The notes under the pieces were generated by a model. The model ran no database searches and was not told where the DNA came from. It was given only the letters and a program-made list of their open reading frames with translations. Shown here in pieces: positions 1 through 12,189 of a stretch of 64,000 nucleotides of DNA. The stretch covers positions 126,733,752-126,797,751 of the forward strand of contig CM045762.1 of NCBI GenBank assembly GCA_025200525.1. Reading direction: 5' to 3'. The position numbers were made by a program, and so were the translations under genes. This stretch comes from Camellia lanceoleosa. Its lineage: Eukaryota > Streptophyta > Magnoliopsida > Ericales > Theaceae. The stretch's first letter is position 1. Every line of letters begins with the position of its first letter.

Positions 1-559
1 ATGCATGCAATACAGATGAATGATGCAAACATCCTGTCATGCTGTATGCTAATTGAAATATGCCCTATATCTAACCATTCAAAGCGGCTAAATAAAAGGG
101 AGAAAGAAATGGGGTTGGAAGACATACATCACACTCACACACCCTTATTACATTTATGCCCTCGCCAGAGGGTCCGAATAAATAATAATACGTAACCAAT
201 AAAAGAATATACAAATCGAATAATACTGATTCTAATTAATTAACAAATTAATTACGAAAGAATTGAGACTGGCGTGCAAGCCGTGGACCGCCGCTCGTGG
301 ATAGTATATCTTTGGGTCGCCGGGCAGTAAATCCAATCGATGCCCCGATTAGCCTCGCTTGCGCTTTTCCTCGAATTGCGCCGATTCCTAAAGTCGATAA
401 TTCTTCATTTTTGCTGCAACGGAGAGCAGGAAAAGGGCATAGCAGTGTATTTCACAAATATATGCATGTCTCGATCCTCGCGCCACCAATCACGCATATC
501 GATGCATGATGGCCGAAGAGCAGATTTGCACAACTCAATATTGGGATGAATACACATGA

Positions 560-1270
560 AGGCTACGAAAAATGGGATGCCTCGAAATGCGTGCCCACGG
601 GCACGCAAACCGAGGCGATCCGAAGATGAAAATCGGATAAACCGGTGCCTCGGCGCGTGCCCACAGGCGCGCAAACCGAGACGAAACCAAAATGGAGATC
701 AGATAAAACTGGAGTGCCTCGAAATGCGTGCACCCGGGCACGCAAACCGAGGCGATAATGTACGAAGCAAAATCGGATAAAACCGGTGTTTTGAAATGCG
801 TGCACACGACACGCAAAACCGAGGCGGCGATGTAATGAGAAAACGGATAAAACCAACGTGCCAAACGCTGCGTGCACAGCGCGCAAATCGAGGCGATGAT
901 GAAAGAATGAAAATCGGATAAGACGGAAGTGCCAAACGCTGCGCTCACAGCGCCGCAAATCGAGGCGATGATGAAAGGAGAAAATCGATAATGGTGCCTC
1001 GAAGTGCGTGCCCACAGCGCCGCAAATCGAGGCGATGATGAAAGAATGAAAATCGGATAAATCGGAAGTGCCAAACGCTGCGCCCACAGCGCCGCAAATC
1101 GAGGCGATGATGAAAGGAGAAAATCGGATAAATGGAAGTGCCTCGGGCGCGTGCCCACAGCGCCGCAAATCGAGGCGATGATGAAAGAATGAAAATCGGA
1201 TAAATCGGCAGCTCAAACGCTGCGCCCACAGCGCCGCAAATCGAGGCGATGATGAAATGCAATGAAATGG
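560..1270. repeat. about 70-bp tandem array inside the Tat1 3' LTR
   Basis: The phrase aaaatcggataa recurs near 628, 768, 841, 910, 981, 1048, 1120 and 1193, with one weaker unit near 700. This gives roughly ten units of 69-71 bp. Each unit also holds a gcgtgcccac...gcaaa..gaggcgatgatg segment. The matching array in the other LTR is at 20690-21385. Confidence 0.9.
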
Positions 1271-3299
1271 CATACGGAATGCCGGATGGACTTACACCAA
1301 CATGGGAGAGCCTCACCACTCACATAGGAGGCCGCGGCAATAAAGTCGCCGAAACGCTACCATGACACGCAAACCGAGGCAAGGGCACACAAGCATGAAA
1401 ATGCAAGTTGGGCTTACGCCAACATGAGAGGGCCTCAACCACACTCACATAGGCTGCGGGAATGATAAGAATGAGGTGCCTCGAAGTGCGTGCCCATTGG
1501 CACGCAAACCGAGGCAATGCAAAAATGATACGAATGGCACGGGAAATGATATGCAAGCATGGTAATGGAATTTCAGCACCTAAATAAAGGGGAAACAGCC
1601 CAAACAATTCAAATGACACTCAAGCATGCATTCATCCCGAAAGTACGTAAATTAAGCCCCGAATGGCCTATAGCCATGCTATACATGCAAAATATGATCA
1701 TGGCAGCAAGAACAGTAGCAAGGCAGTCCCAAATATGGCATTTTTTCAGTAATAAACATGGCCAAAATGCAAGCATAGATATGGCAACAAAAGCTCGCAA
1801 GAATACGGTAAAAGAGAGGATTTTCAAAGCAAGTAGTATATAGAAAATTCAAATAGAAAAATTTTCTTCTACAACATTAAAGAGGACCCAAAAATAAGCA
1901 TATATGCAGAAGATGGCAGCCTCTAAATCATAATACAAACATGCTAGAAATGGAGGGCAAAATGGAGCCACAAAAGGGTATAACATAAGACATGCAATCT
2001 ATACATCCAATGACCAAACCTTCTTCATGAAAAATGTAAAGGGGGTCAAAATAAGACTAAAACCAGTAGGGGTCGAAGTCCCAAAAACAAACACAAATAG
2101 GTCAAAAATTGCATACAAAATATGGCCTATTTGATGAAATTGAAGGAAGTGATAGATACAAAGGCCAAATGAAGTTGAGCCTATCTATAATGTTGTAGAG
2201 GGGCTCATTTTAAGCACAAAATCAGTAGGGGTCGGACCCCCAAAAACCAACACAAATAGGTCAATTTTAGCATGCAAAAATGTTACCAACTTGAGGAATA
2301 TTGAAGGAACTAGTGTATACAAACACCAAATGAGGTTGGGCCCTTCTACAAAGTTGTAGAGGGGCTCATTTTAAGCACAAAAGAAGTATGGGTCGGAGCC
2401 CCAATTCTCAACCAATTAAAGGATAGAAAAGGATCAAGAAAATGCCCTAAAAGTTGGTTTTGAATACTTACCCTTGAAGACTTGTCTTTCTTTGCTTCTT
2501 GGCTTGGATTTGTGGCTTATCAACCTCTGAAATCCACTTCCTTGCTGCTGGAATCGAAGTTGGAATGGTGAGGCTTAGGGTTGATGAAGGAATCAAGCAA
2601 GAACTTGAAGCTTTTTTGGAGTTTTTAGCTATGAAGATGGAGGTTTTTGCCTTGGTGTTCTTGAAGAGATTTTTTCCAACCTTGAAGAAGGAGGGGGAGG
2701 GGCCTTCAAATAGGCAAGAAAATGGGGTGTAAAAGGGGAGGGAAAGCATCCAATCTTTCCCTCCTGAAATGTCCCCCGGATGAGGGAGACACTTTGAAAA
2801 GTGGACAAATTGAACAGCCGAAAGCAAGTCCGCCGGGCCAGTTTGCTCAAGGTGGCCGGCCACCACACCATGGCCGGCCACCACCTCCTATGGCCGGCCA
2901 CCACCTCAAAAATCAACTTCAAAATTTCGGCCGACCACCATACAAGAGTGTCCTCCCATGTGTGTAGAATAAGGCCCTGTGGTCGGGTGGCAACACCGAA
3001 CCAGAGTCACAACATAGAGCTTGAAGGAGAGGCCCAAAATGAAAGGCACAATTTCGCCGACCACCATACCAAAGTGTCCTCCTAGATGTGTGCAACAAGG
3101 TTCCAAGGCCGAAATTGGCAACATCAAGCAGAGTCACAACATAGAGCTTGAAGGAGAGGCCCAAAATGAAACTCACAGTTTACGCCGACCAAGAGTTGGT
3201 AGGGTCCTCCTGTGTCCCTCATCAGATATGTAACTTTGGTTGGAAGAAAATACCCCAAGGTGTTCAACATTGGCGAAGTGAGCAAAACGGCTCCGGAGG

Positions 3300-4010
3300 A
3301 GCGAAACCGGTTATCTGGGATAATTGCTGGCCTCCCACCCCAGTGATCTTCCCGATGTTGAAACAGAGGTACCGCCAAGTTTGAACAAAACTAATGAGAA
3401 ATGAACGTCGGGGCCAAAACCGAGCAACCGGGATCCCGAAAATGGCCGCGGTCTTGGGAAGTGGCGTTGGCGGCGAAGTGGGTATCCGCGACCCAGTGTC
3501 CTCTGGAATGACAAAACAGAGGTACCGCCAAAAACCGGAGAAGATGGATGCGAAATGAATGCTCGGGACCAAACTTCGGTTTGGGGTCCCAAAACCGCTA
3601 TGAGCACCGAAGTGGCATCTGACCACGAAGTGGGCATCGGGGCCCAGGGTTCCTCGAAATATTAACAGAGGTCTCGCCAAAAACCGGAGAAGGCCGATGC
3701 AAAATGAATGCCGGGACCAAAACCGGTTTGGGGTCCCGAAAACCTATGAGCACCGAAGTGGCATACTGCCACGGCGGGGCATCGGGGCCCTGTGGTTTCT
3801 CGAAATAATAAAACAGAGGTTCTGCGAAACCGAAGAAAGCGGATGTGAAATGAATGCTCGGCCCAAATCACGCATTCGGTCCCAAAATGGGTCGCCGACA
3901 CCTAAGTGGTGTTCGGCCGAAGTGGGCATCGGGGGCCCAGTGTTCCGGAACACTAAAAGCAGGTCTCCGCCAAAAACCGGAGAAGTCGGAGATGGTTGGG
4001 CGGTCCCGAG
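3300..4010. repeat. about 150-bp tandem array inside the Tat1 3' LTR
   Basis: Blocks containing gccaaaaaccggagaag, aaatgaatgctcggg and gaagtgggcatcgggg recur about every 143-153 bp, with unit landmarks near 3368, 3521, 3671, 3819 and 3962. The array is CpG-rich and its units differ by small indels. The counterpart is at 23465-24115. Confidence 0.85.
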
Positions 4011-4313
4011 CCGAGGCACACAGCCTAACGGCTCCGAAAATCGGGAACCGAGCCCCGGAATGGGCAAAATGGCCTACGACCACGAAAAGTAGCTCACGGC
4101 CACCGGAGATAGTCTACAAGACCACTCCTTCCTCGAAAGAAAGCAGAGAAAACGAGTGCGGTTCGCAAACCGAGACAAGGTAGAGAAGAGGGTTGGAAGT
4201 CGGGAGGCGGTAGCGCCACGACTCGAGACTTGAACGAGCACAAGATGCAACATCACCGAGTGCTCAATCGCTGACGTCGAGTCTTAAGGTCGGTCAAAAA
4301 TGGGGTGTCTCTG

Positions 4314-4326
4314 ATTGCCCCTCTTT
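4314..4326 (-). other. Tat1 polypurine tract
   Basis: Read on the minus strand this is cacaaagaggggcaa, immediately upstream of the 3' LTR start. A short purine run at this position primes plus-strand DNA synthesis in LTR retrotransposons. It also confirms the minus orientation of the element. Confidence 0.75.
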
Positions 4327-5990
4327 GTGAACTTCGGAAGTCAAGTGGCGGAGTGAATGTCAAAGCCGAGCGACCCATTTTGACAAGGCGAAGATTTAGA
4401 CAAACATACGAGATAAGCAGAGATATGTGCCCATGACGGGGGCCAAATGCAAAGTGATAGTAGCGAAGCGGATGATCATGCAAATCACGACAAAACGTAA
4501 TAGGCGGTATTGACAAATAGATGCTGAGTTTTAAGCAAGGATGCAAAGCAAACAACTACATTTCATACGAGTTAGGAATGCGGAGAATCATTCAATCCTC
4601 GTCGCGTCTCACGGAGAAGATCGATACTGCGATTAAATGCAGTCTTTGACCTCAAATGAACCGTACATACAATATCGTGCACGCAAAATAGAAATGAAAC
4701 AAGAACAATATGCCGACAACATATATTCTATGTGATTCCTATGATTCCAAAAGTTCGACACACAGTCTTGCGTGAGCGAATGCAACTTAGCGAGGAAAGG
4801 TAATCTTGGCGACAACGCATGTTTATGCCGAAAGTCGCGGTATATCAAGAAATCATGCATGATAATGCAAAACAATCACGAGAATGCGAATTAGGAGCCA
4901 AATAATGACAAATGAGCACAAATCGGGATGCGGTTGTTGCACAATAACGAAATTTGGAAAATCGCATTCGGCGACGATAACCCGATCGCGACCTCGATTT
5001 ACATTCGGGAGGTCACGACATGATTAAAATGGATACACTCCGATTTCGATGAATAACGATGAGACACATGTCAATAATTGCAATTAAAGTTTATTGAACA
5101 ATTGGCGAGAAAGTGTACTTTTCTTCAACTTTTTGGTCCGGGAGCTCAGATTTTCCTCAAAATTTGAGAGAGGTAGGGAGGGAGGGAAGGTGGGCGGCCA
5201 GCCCTTTGCCCTAGGAGGCCATCGGCCAGGCCAAAAAGTAGAGGGGCCGGCCAGCCAGGTTAGGTGGCCGGCCGGCCACCTGCCCAAAAGCAGGGGCAAA
5301 ATGGTCATTTTGGCATTTTCTATATATATGCACCTCCATTGCCTCCGAAATCACACCCAAAGTTGCAAAACTTCTTCCTCTTGCTCTCTAGGCCACTTTC
5401 TCTCTCAGATCTGCATTTTATACGCGTCCCTCGGCCTCCCACGCAAGTTGTTTTCGCGAAATCTTTCAGATTTAAGCACTTTGAAGCGACTAAATTTCGA
5501 CTTTGGGGCTTCTCTTCTCATTTTCACCACTTGAGGTAATTTTGTTTCAATATTTGGAAAATTTTCCCGGGGGTTGACTTTTGTTGACTTTTTCATTTCC
5601 CGGGAGTTGACTTTTGTTGACTTTTTCCAATTTTGGCCCACCTTGCTCATTTTCGCTCCCCTTTGATTTCGCAATGGCGGTCATTTTCCTCCTGACGGAG
5701 GTTTTCCGGTGCGGAGATGATTTTGACTTTATGGTATTCCGTAGGGTTCGCCTTTCTTTCCGTCGATATGCTCCGTGGTTCATAGGCTTCATGAGCCACT
5801 TTTAGCCATTTACCGATTTTAACGATCGAGCACCGGGATCTTCTCTTCTGAGGCGGGCGGCACCTCTCCTATGATCACGGTATTTTATTATTCGCATCTT
5901 TCGTGCATTACGTACCTTTGCCACGCTTAGACACACGGTTTAGCTACGACCTGATACTTGTATTTGAGCATGTGACTTAGCCACTTGAAT
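4327..5990. other. Tat1 3' non-coding region next to the LTR
   Basis: No coding domain is visible on either strand here. The stretch lies between the polypurine tract and the antisense plant-mobile-domain ORF, so it is the likely promoter side of that ORF. It holds a GC-rich ggccggcc-containing patch around 5200-5285 and the W-box repeat described separately. Confidence 0.6.
5566..5625 (+). promoter_or_regulatory. duplicated W-box cluster
   Basis: Four TTGAC cores followed by T occur at 5574, 5584, 5607 and 5617, inside two tandem copies of a segment of about 33 bp starting cccggg. TTGAC(C/T) is the W-box bound by WRKY factors. The cluster lies about 1.3 kb upstream of the antisense ORF at 6955, on the same strand. 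Any regulatory function is inferred. Confidence 0.45.
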
Positions 5991-6179
5991 TTCATGAACA
6001 CTTGGCGCATTGAATAATTGTGAATGCACAGTGTACCTTAGTTAGAAATTGAACACACAGCTCCAACATTGATTCACTGAAGCCACAGCCTGAAGTTGAA
6101 AATGAGCACACAGCACATACTGACCAAGAGTAGGACACGTAGTCTCCAAAACTCAGATTTTCTGAACACATAGCCCTAA

Positions 6180-6800
6180 ACTTGAAGCACCGAACACCTG
6201 ACCCATTTGAAGTGAACACCGGCCTTTGACGTTGAGTAGAACACAGTCCCAATTTGAAGTGAACACACGGTCCGATGTTGAGTAGAACACTGATCCCAAA
6301 CTTGAAGCAAGCGCAGATCCGCGATGTTGAGTAGAACACGCGATCCCAAACTTGAAGCGAACACACACCTTGATGTTGAGTAGAACACCTTGATCCCAAA
6401 CTTGAAGCGAACACACCTGACCTTGATGTTGAGTAGAACACACGATCCCAATTTGAAGCGAACACGCTGACCAGCGATGTTGAGTAGAACACGATCCCAA
6501 ACTTGAAGCGAACACACGTACTTGATGTTGAGTAGAACACACGGTCCCAATTTGAAGCGAACACCTGACCCGCGATGTTGAGTAGAACACACGGTCCCAA
6601 TTTGAAGCGAACACACCTTGATGTTGAGTAGAACAGATCCCAAACTTGAAGCGAACACCTGACCCGATGTTGAGTAGATCACACAGTCCCAATTTGAAGC
6701 GAACACACATCCCACTGATGTTGAGTAGAACACACGGTCCCAATTTGAAGCGAACACACAGCCCACTGATGTTGAGTAGAACACACAGTCCCAAACTCAA
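6180..6800. repeat. about 50-bp tandem array in the Tat1 3' region
   Basis: The core gttgagtag recurs twelve times, near 6220, 6274, 6323, 6372, 6425, 6475, 6523, 6573, 6620, 6666, 6717 and 6768. Each core is followed by tcccaa.ttgaag.gaacac. Spacing is 46-54 bp. Weaker relatives with gaacac continue to about 6860. Long minus-strand frames here are repeat translations. The array sits just upstream of the plus-strand plant-mobile-domain ORF. Confidence 0.9.
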
Positions 6801-6954
6801 ATGTACTGAAACTTTGAACACTCAGCCCAAATACCAAATTTATTGAACACGCAGCTCGTTTTCACTTCATTTGCACACAGCTCATTTTCACTTCATTTGC
6901 TGATCCATGCATTGATTCTAAATCTTGAGTTCGTTCTCAGACGATCTTGAGGAT

Positions 6955-9125
6955 ATGGCTCGGCGCCGCAAAGAATGGTATTTTGAGCTTAGAATTTGTC
7001 AGGGATTAGTCGATCTTGCGAGATTTGGGCCATTCTGCAGAGGTTATCTCGTTGCCTCATTAGTAGGACCCTATTTGCGGCTTTAGCGAGAGGTGGTGGG
7101 ACACTACCAATTCCTTCCATTTTTGCTGACGGGGACATGACCATGACCCCTTTGGATTCGCTATGCTCACGGCCTAGACTTAGGCGGTAGGCCCATTCCT
7201 ATGTGAGGATATGGGTGAGTGGCGGTACTGGATGCATTTGTTGGGGACACACCGCTGTGAAGCGAGAGGTTCGGGAGAGTCCGATACTCTGGTTTGCTTC
7301 CTATTTCCGTGACCCAGATGGAGCTGAGACTCTGAGGAGGCGGGCGACGCCCGTGGTTTCCTTATGTACCTCCTCGGTACCACCTTGTTCGCCGATAGAG
7401 GAACATGGTGGGGTTGTACTCTTGGCGCTCTAGTGGACCTATCACAGGTGAGCAGTATGATTGGGCGTGGCCTGGCTACCCTTCTTGCTACATGGCGTGA
7501 TCTCTCGCACGAGGGACTTACTTGGCGGCTCTTGGAGAGCACAGGAGGTACATTCCGTCCTCTTGATTTTCATTTTGCTCCTCATTACTTGTTCACTTTG
7601 CACACGGCGCACTTTGCATTACGTATTACGCCTTTAGCACTTTGTACTCACGCTCTGCATTGCCTTTCTCATTTGTGGGTGTATGTGTACTTCCTACATT
7701 GGCCGGAGATGGAGGTGGTGGGACCTCCTATGACTCCATTTTCTTTAATGTTTGAGGAGAGCATCTGGCGAGGCCTCGAGACTCTCTCTCTCTGCGGCGA
7801 TACTTTGATCTTGTTGACGGCAGAGGTATTGCTTGAACTCTCAGTTCCTTTTATTTTTATCTTTGATCTGCTCTGTATATCGATTTGGTGATTTGTATCT
7901 TGGTTATCCTGAATCGCTGGCGACCTTAGGCGATCTTGATGTGAGCTCGAGACTCTGTACCCTGGAGCGTCGAGTTGTGGTCAGTATAGATTCTGCTTTC
8001 GAGGACGATCGGCGGGGTTTGGTTCTGAGGCGCTTTGTTGTCGAGATATGGGGGGGCGATTCTCAGGACACTCCTGCTGTGCCTCCAGACACCATGCGGA
8101 CTGCTGATAGATTATCCCCTGAGGAGGTCGAGCAGTATATGCAGGGCAGTGATGCTTTGTTGCATCATCTTGATGGGAACTACGCCACCTACCGCCGCAT
8201 ATATTTGATGCCCCGCTTGACGGGAGTGCGGGCTCCGGCACGGACCTCTACTGGTGCGCCGTCTTCGAGTCGCGCCCATACCTGAATATCCCTTCTTCTA
8301 GCGAAATTTGGCGAGATCGAAGGTGGGGCGATTCGATCCCTCAATCCCTCCGTCTCTTGATCATCGGGGTGGCGGACATGCCGACGAATTAATGACTGGC
8401 GATTTGGGGCGCCTTACGGTCCGATAGAGCCTCCTCTGCTGATCACAGATATGTTAGAGACCACGACTACGCCGGTATGTTTTGACTTTGATTTATCAGT
8501 GAAATATTTGAACATTCATTCCGTTTCTGTTAATTTTGCATTTGTATTTGCGACCTCTGTTGAATATCTGGACGAAATTTGCTCGGGATCTTGGCCTCAT
8601 TCGAGGGCATGATCTTCTGGAGGAGGCAGATGAGCATCGTGGGTGTGGAAGTCTTGTCCATTTTCCTGTACTAGCATGTTTACGATGATACTCGGTTTTA
8701 GACCTTCGCTATCTTGATAGGCATGTAGAGCACATCGACACACCCTTTTCACGTACGCATTTACACACTTTTTTATGCTTGAGCGATGTATTGCACTTTG
8801 CATCTTGAGATGCCTCCGTATATCTTCCTCGCGGGCGAGCCACGGGGCCCTCTCGGAGAGGTCGAGGTGCTAGACCTACCAGTCTGAGGGGCTGGAGGCG
8901 GACCATCCAGGTCTCATCGAGGCTGGCGAAGGAGAATCGTCTCATGACCTTGAGGCACCCATCGTCGAGGATGACGAGGAGGAGATCGCGATCATGTCGT
9001 GGCGTCTCTGGAGAGGAGGCCACTGGTCTTGGTTAGAGGCGGAGGCGAGCTGAGGGATCCGGAGGATGGCAGCTCCGATCCGGATGGTGATGATGATGTG
9101 GAGATTATCCGCGAGAAAGGATGAG
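6955..9125 (+). pseudogene. antisense plant-mobile-domain (PMD-type) ORF of Tat1, decayed
   Basis: The plus strand shows, in broken frames, the ordered landmarks of the aminotransferase-like plant mobile domain. These are a start at 6955 with RICQGLVDLARFGPF, then GDMTMTPLDF..MLTG around 7130-7180 in shifted frames, YLLGTTLFADR at about 7365-7400, GALVDLSQV and a long W- and Y-rich middle. The segment 7833-8285 keeps one frame to a stop. Around 8800-9125 an acidic C-terminal-like stretch ends in a stop. A GT donor-like site near 8472 suggests the original gene was spliced. Plant mobile domains are known both in MAIN/MAIL-type host proteins and as passengers of Ty3/gypsy and Mutator-like elements. 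Here the ORF lies antisense to pol, between integrase and 3' LTR. Frameshifts make a functional product unlikely. Confidence 0.65.
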
Positions 9126-9129
9126 GGCC

Positions 9130-10700
9130 TCCCTTCTCGCTCCGAGAACCTTGATGTTATTTCTGCTTTATTCTACTTTTTAGCTAGTAGTTTGTAGCAC
9201 TTTGCACATTTGTTAGGCGGTTTATTTTACGTAAAACTTGTACCTTTATTTTTGTAAGACATGATGAAATGAAACGACTTTTGAAAAGATGTTGTATTTG
9301 AAATTCTCGACATCGCATCGCATTATTTTGCACAAAATGGAATTGAATGGAAATCGCCTCATGTATTTCTAGGGTTAGGTGGGGCAAGCGCAACAAAGCA
9401 AAACAAAAGCGACTCACTAAGAAATAAAAGCAGAATCTTAGCGAGTTTACAACTCGATAAACAAAGTACAATAATGTTAACGACTCAATAGACAAGACTT
9501 AACAAAATTGTGTAATCAAAAAGTAACAACTCAAAAGCATAAAAGCGACATTTCGACAAAACTTACAACTCAATAAGCAAAAACAACAACTCGATAAGCA
9601 AAAATATAACACGATGTGCTGCGGATGGACTATACGGATAGTGGAGTGTATCCAAAATTGATAGGCACGGATGCCTTCTCTGTAGGAGACAATCAGATTT
9701 GCAGGGAGTCCACACTGCTATAGGTAATGTTTCCCACCCAAGCTCACTTGTATTTGCTTACATCACTCGACCCTCGGGCTCGATTTTTCTCGCAAGAAAC
9801 CTTATCTTACTTTTCTCTCGTCGTACATCTCTCTATTCTTTATTCTCTCATTTTTCATCCCTCCCCCAGATATAGTTGATGGAGAAGTTGCAAGTTGTGG
9901 ACTCTTGCCCTGCCTATTCAGCCCGCGGCTACTTCTTTCGGCAACGCCTAGTTAATGCTCGATGAGATTTGGTGGTTCGAATGGATCATAACTTGTCGGC
10001 AGAATCGCATTGCATGGCGCCGTCCAGCTTAATCTTCGGCGATGAGTTCTGACAAGTTCGAGGATCTTGGGATCCGTCGATCGGCTTGACCCACTGTATA
10101 TTTTATCTCCCATTCCGTACTCCGCTTGTTCGGTCATACAAAATTTGGGCCTAAGTTGGCATCTGAAGCTTTGACTAGCTCTGGGAGGCGAGGACACTGA
10201 CTAGACTATGCCCCAGTTATTGCTTTATTAGTACTTTCAAAGTTTTCTAAGCGTGAGTGTAATGAAAAACAACTTCAATTGTATGCAAGAGCAAAAGAAC
10301 TCTTTTGAAATTAATGAAATTGAAGGTTGTGGTCTTGAAAACCCTCCGCTTTTGGTCCAAAAATGGTCTTAGTTGTGAAAAGATTAATTTGAACAAAGTC
10401 AACTTTTATGAAAACTTTTCAAAACTATTTTCGATATGGATCGAGCTGGACACACGCTGAAATCATCCTTTGAGATACACAACCCGAATCCTAGCAAGCT
10501 GGAAAGTTGCCCTAGTCTGAAAAAAGGTGCTTGGCAAAATGTAGCGGAAAGTTGCCCCTAGTCTGAATGATGCGCGACACTTCATTGCAGCGGAAAGTTG
10601 CCCCTAGTTTGAATAACCTTGTCTGGGAGATCGTAGTGAATCTTGATGAATAAAGATGGTGAGGTGATCAAAATGGACTAAGTTGATCGGGAAAAGATTG
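9130..10700. other. Tat1 spacer between antisense ORF and integrase
   Basis: This is AT-rich with no credible domain. Around 9440-9610 short phrases such as aacaactcgataagcaaaa recur irregularly. Around 10500-10615 a segment of about 50 bp with ggaaagttgcccctagt is repeated three times. The convergent 3' ends of pol (minus) and the antisense ORF (plus) meet in this spacer. Confidence 0.6.
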
Positions 10701-10749
10701 TGGTGAACTTCAAGATGAAGGCGCCTCGTATCCCAAAGATGGGAATCAA

Positions 10750-12110
10750 GTCTTCGTAGTTCGGGGTTAGGTTCGCTCGAGTGTTTTGCTCTCCTTTTGC
10801 GCTCTAACTTTTGCCAAGGCCGCCCTTTGCGGGTTTTCAACCTTCTTGAGCTCGGTTTTATAATTTTCAAATTTTCTATGCTCTGAGTTTTGCCTAGGTC
10901 GCCCTTCGGGTTTTCGGCCTAGCGAGCCTCTCAAGGGTAGTATTTCTTCAACTTGTCCATATTGATCGGTTGGGAAAACTCCAAGCCATCTAGATCCATC
11001 GAACCACAGCTCCACTGACAGATTGACTTGATGATGTAGGGACCCGGTCAATTGGAGTGAACTTGCCCTGGAGTGCGTGGATGGGAGCTCGGTTGTCTTT
11101 GAGTACCAAATCTCCTTCTTTCAAGTTCTGGACTTAACCTTCTTGTTGAAAGCAGGCGATTCTGCGTTGATAACCTGAGCGTGGTGCAGTGCTTTCAATC
11201 TCCTTTCATCAAAGAGCATGAGTTCTTCAAACTGCTTTCTTTGCCAATCCGCTTGACTATCGGCACTCGGCCAATACTCGCAATGATGGGACCTCGATCT
11301 CAATTGGTAGAAACGGCCTCCATCCCATAGACTAATGAGTGCAGTCGCCCGATAGAAGTTCGATCGAAGTCTGTAGCCCCATAGAGCAAGCGGCAACTTA
11401 TCCGGCCGATCCTGTAGGTTTCCACCATCTTACGTAATATCGCTTGATATTCTTGTTGGCGGCCTCAAGCTGCTCCGTTGGTTTTGCGGCGGTAAGTAGC
11501 GACTTATGAAAAGCCACGTTGTATTTCTCCAACAAGTCAATCACCTCCTTCTTGAAGTGGGAACCATTATGCGAGACTATTTCATTCGGGACTCGTGGCG
11601 ACGAGATGATGTTGTTCTGATGAATTTTTAGCGTGTGAAGCTTTCAACCTTTGCATAAGATTGGGCCTCAACCCACTTTGTGAAGTAATCTATCGCTACG
11701 AGGATGAACTCATGCCCATTTGACCCTTTCGGCGTGGCGGCTCGATCACATCAATTCCCCAGAGAAAAAGGCCATGGCGAAGTCATGTTGTCTGACTTTG
11801 TGGCGGAATGTTCATGCGATTTGCATGAATCGACATTTGTGGCATCGCTGGCAAACCGATACAATCCTCCTCCATGGTGGACCAATAATAACCTTGCCTA
11901 AGGATCTTCTAGCCAACATCACCCCATTCATATGTGCACCGCATTCACCCCGTGGATGGCTTCCATCGACGCTTGGACTCTTGACATCAACACACGGTTT
12001 ATGCATTCCCGGATGACCTCTTCTATCTGATTTACCCATGAGATGATGGCGGGTGACATTCTTCGATTGCCCTCTTGTCTTTGGCATTTACCTGGCGGGT
12101 ATGTTTACAT
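10750..12110 (-). pseudogene. Tat1 integrase, decayed
   Basis: In shifting minus-strand frames the HHCC region appears first (around 12000-11815, CGAHMNGVMLARR then CQRCHKC). Next come the first catalytic Asp (around 11690, [11 protein letters not shown]) and the second position (around 11560), which reads SHNGSHF where the family has Asp, so that acidic residue is lost. The Glu region LEAANKN is near 11470. The C-terminal part, at 11396-11121, has ALWGYR and ADWQRKQFEELMLFDERRL. The frame is interrupted several times. Integrase inserts the cDNA into the host chromosome; this copy cannot make a working enzyme. Confidence 0.85.
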
Positions 12111-12189
12111 TTCCAAAAGTTCGGATGTCGTAATACCGGGGGTGTTAGTCACGAACTTCATCTATGGCTGCAATCGACTCATAGGCGGT

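Larger units (their letters stand above)
1..4313 (-). repeat. Tat1 3' LTR, partial
   Basis: This stretch is a copy of 20128-24420 in the same orientation. Position 1 aligns with about 20128, so the outer 860 bp or so of the LTR lie off the left edge. The inner end reads tgtctctga instead of the tgtctaca seen in the other LTR. Identity is very high across about 1560-2760 and poor across the two internal tandem arrays. Short reading frames in it, such as those at 535-1270, are translations of tandem repeats rather than genes. Confidence 0.92.

Noticed and set aside
535..1273. Long overlapping minus-strand reading frames with repeated FSFFHHRLDLRR-like text
   Set aside because: They translate a 70-bp tandem array inside an LTR in several frames at once; period and position explain them fully.
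6180..6800. CRISPR-like regular spacing
   Set aside because: The whole unit is repeated, with no unique spacers, in plant nuclear DNA. It is an ordinary tandem repeat.
5992..6821. Long minus-strand frames with repeated LLNI and STQH text
   Set aside because: They translate the 50-bp tandem array; there is no start context and no domain, and all three frames are open alike.
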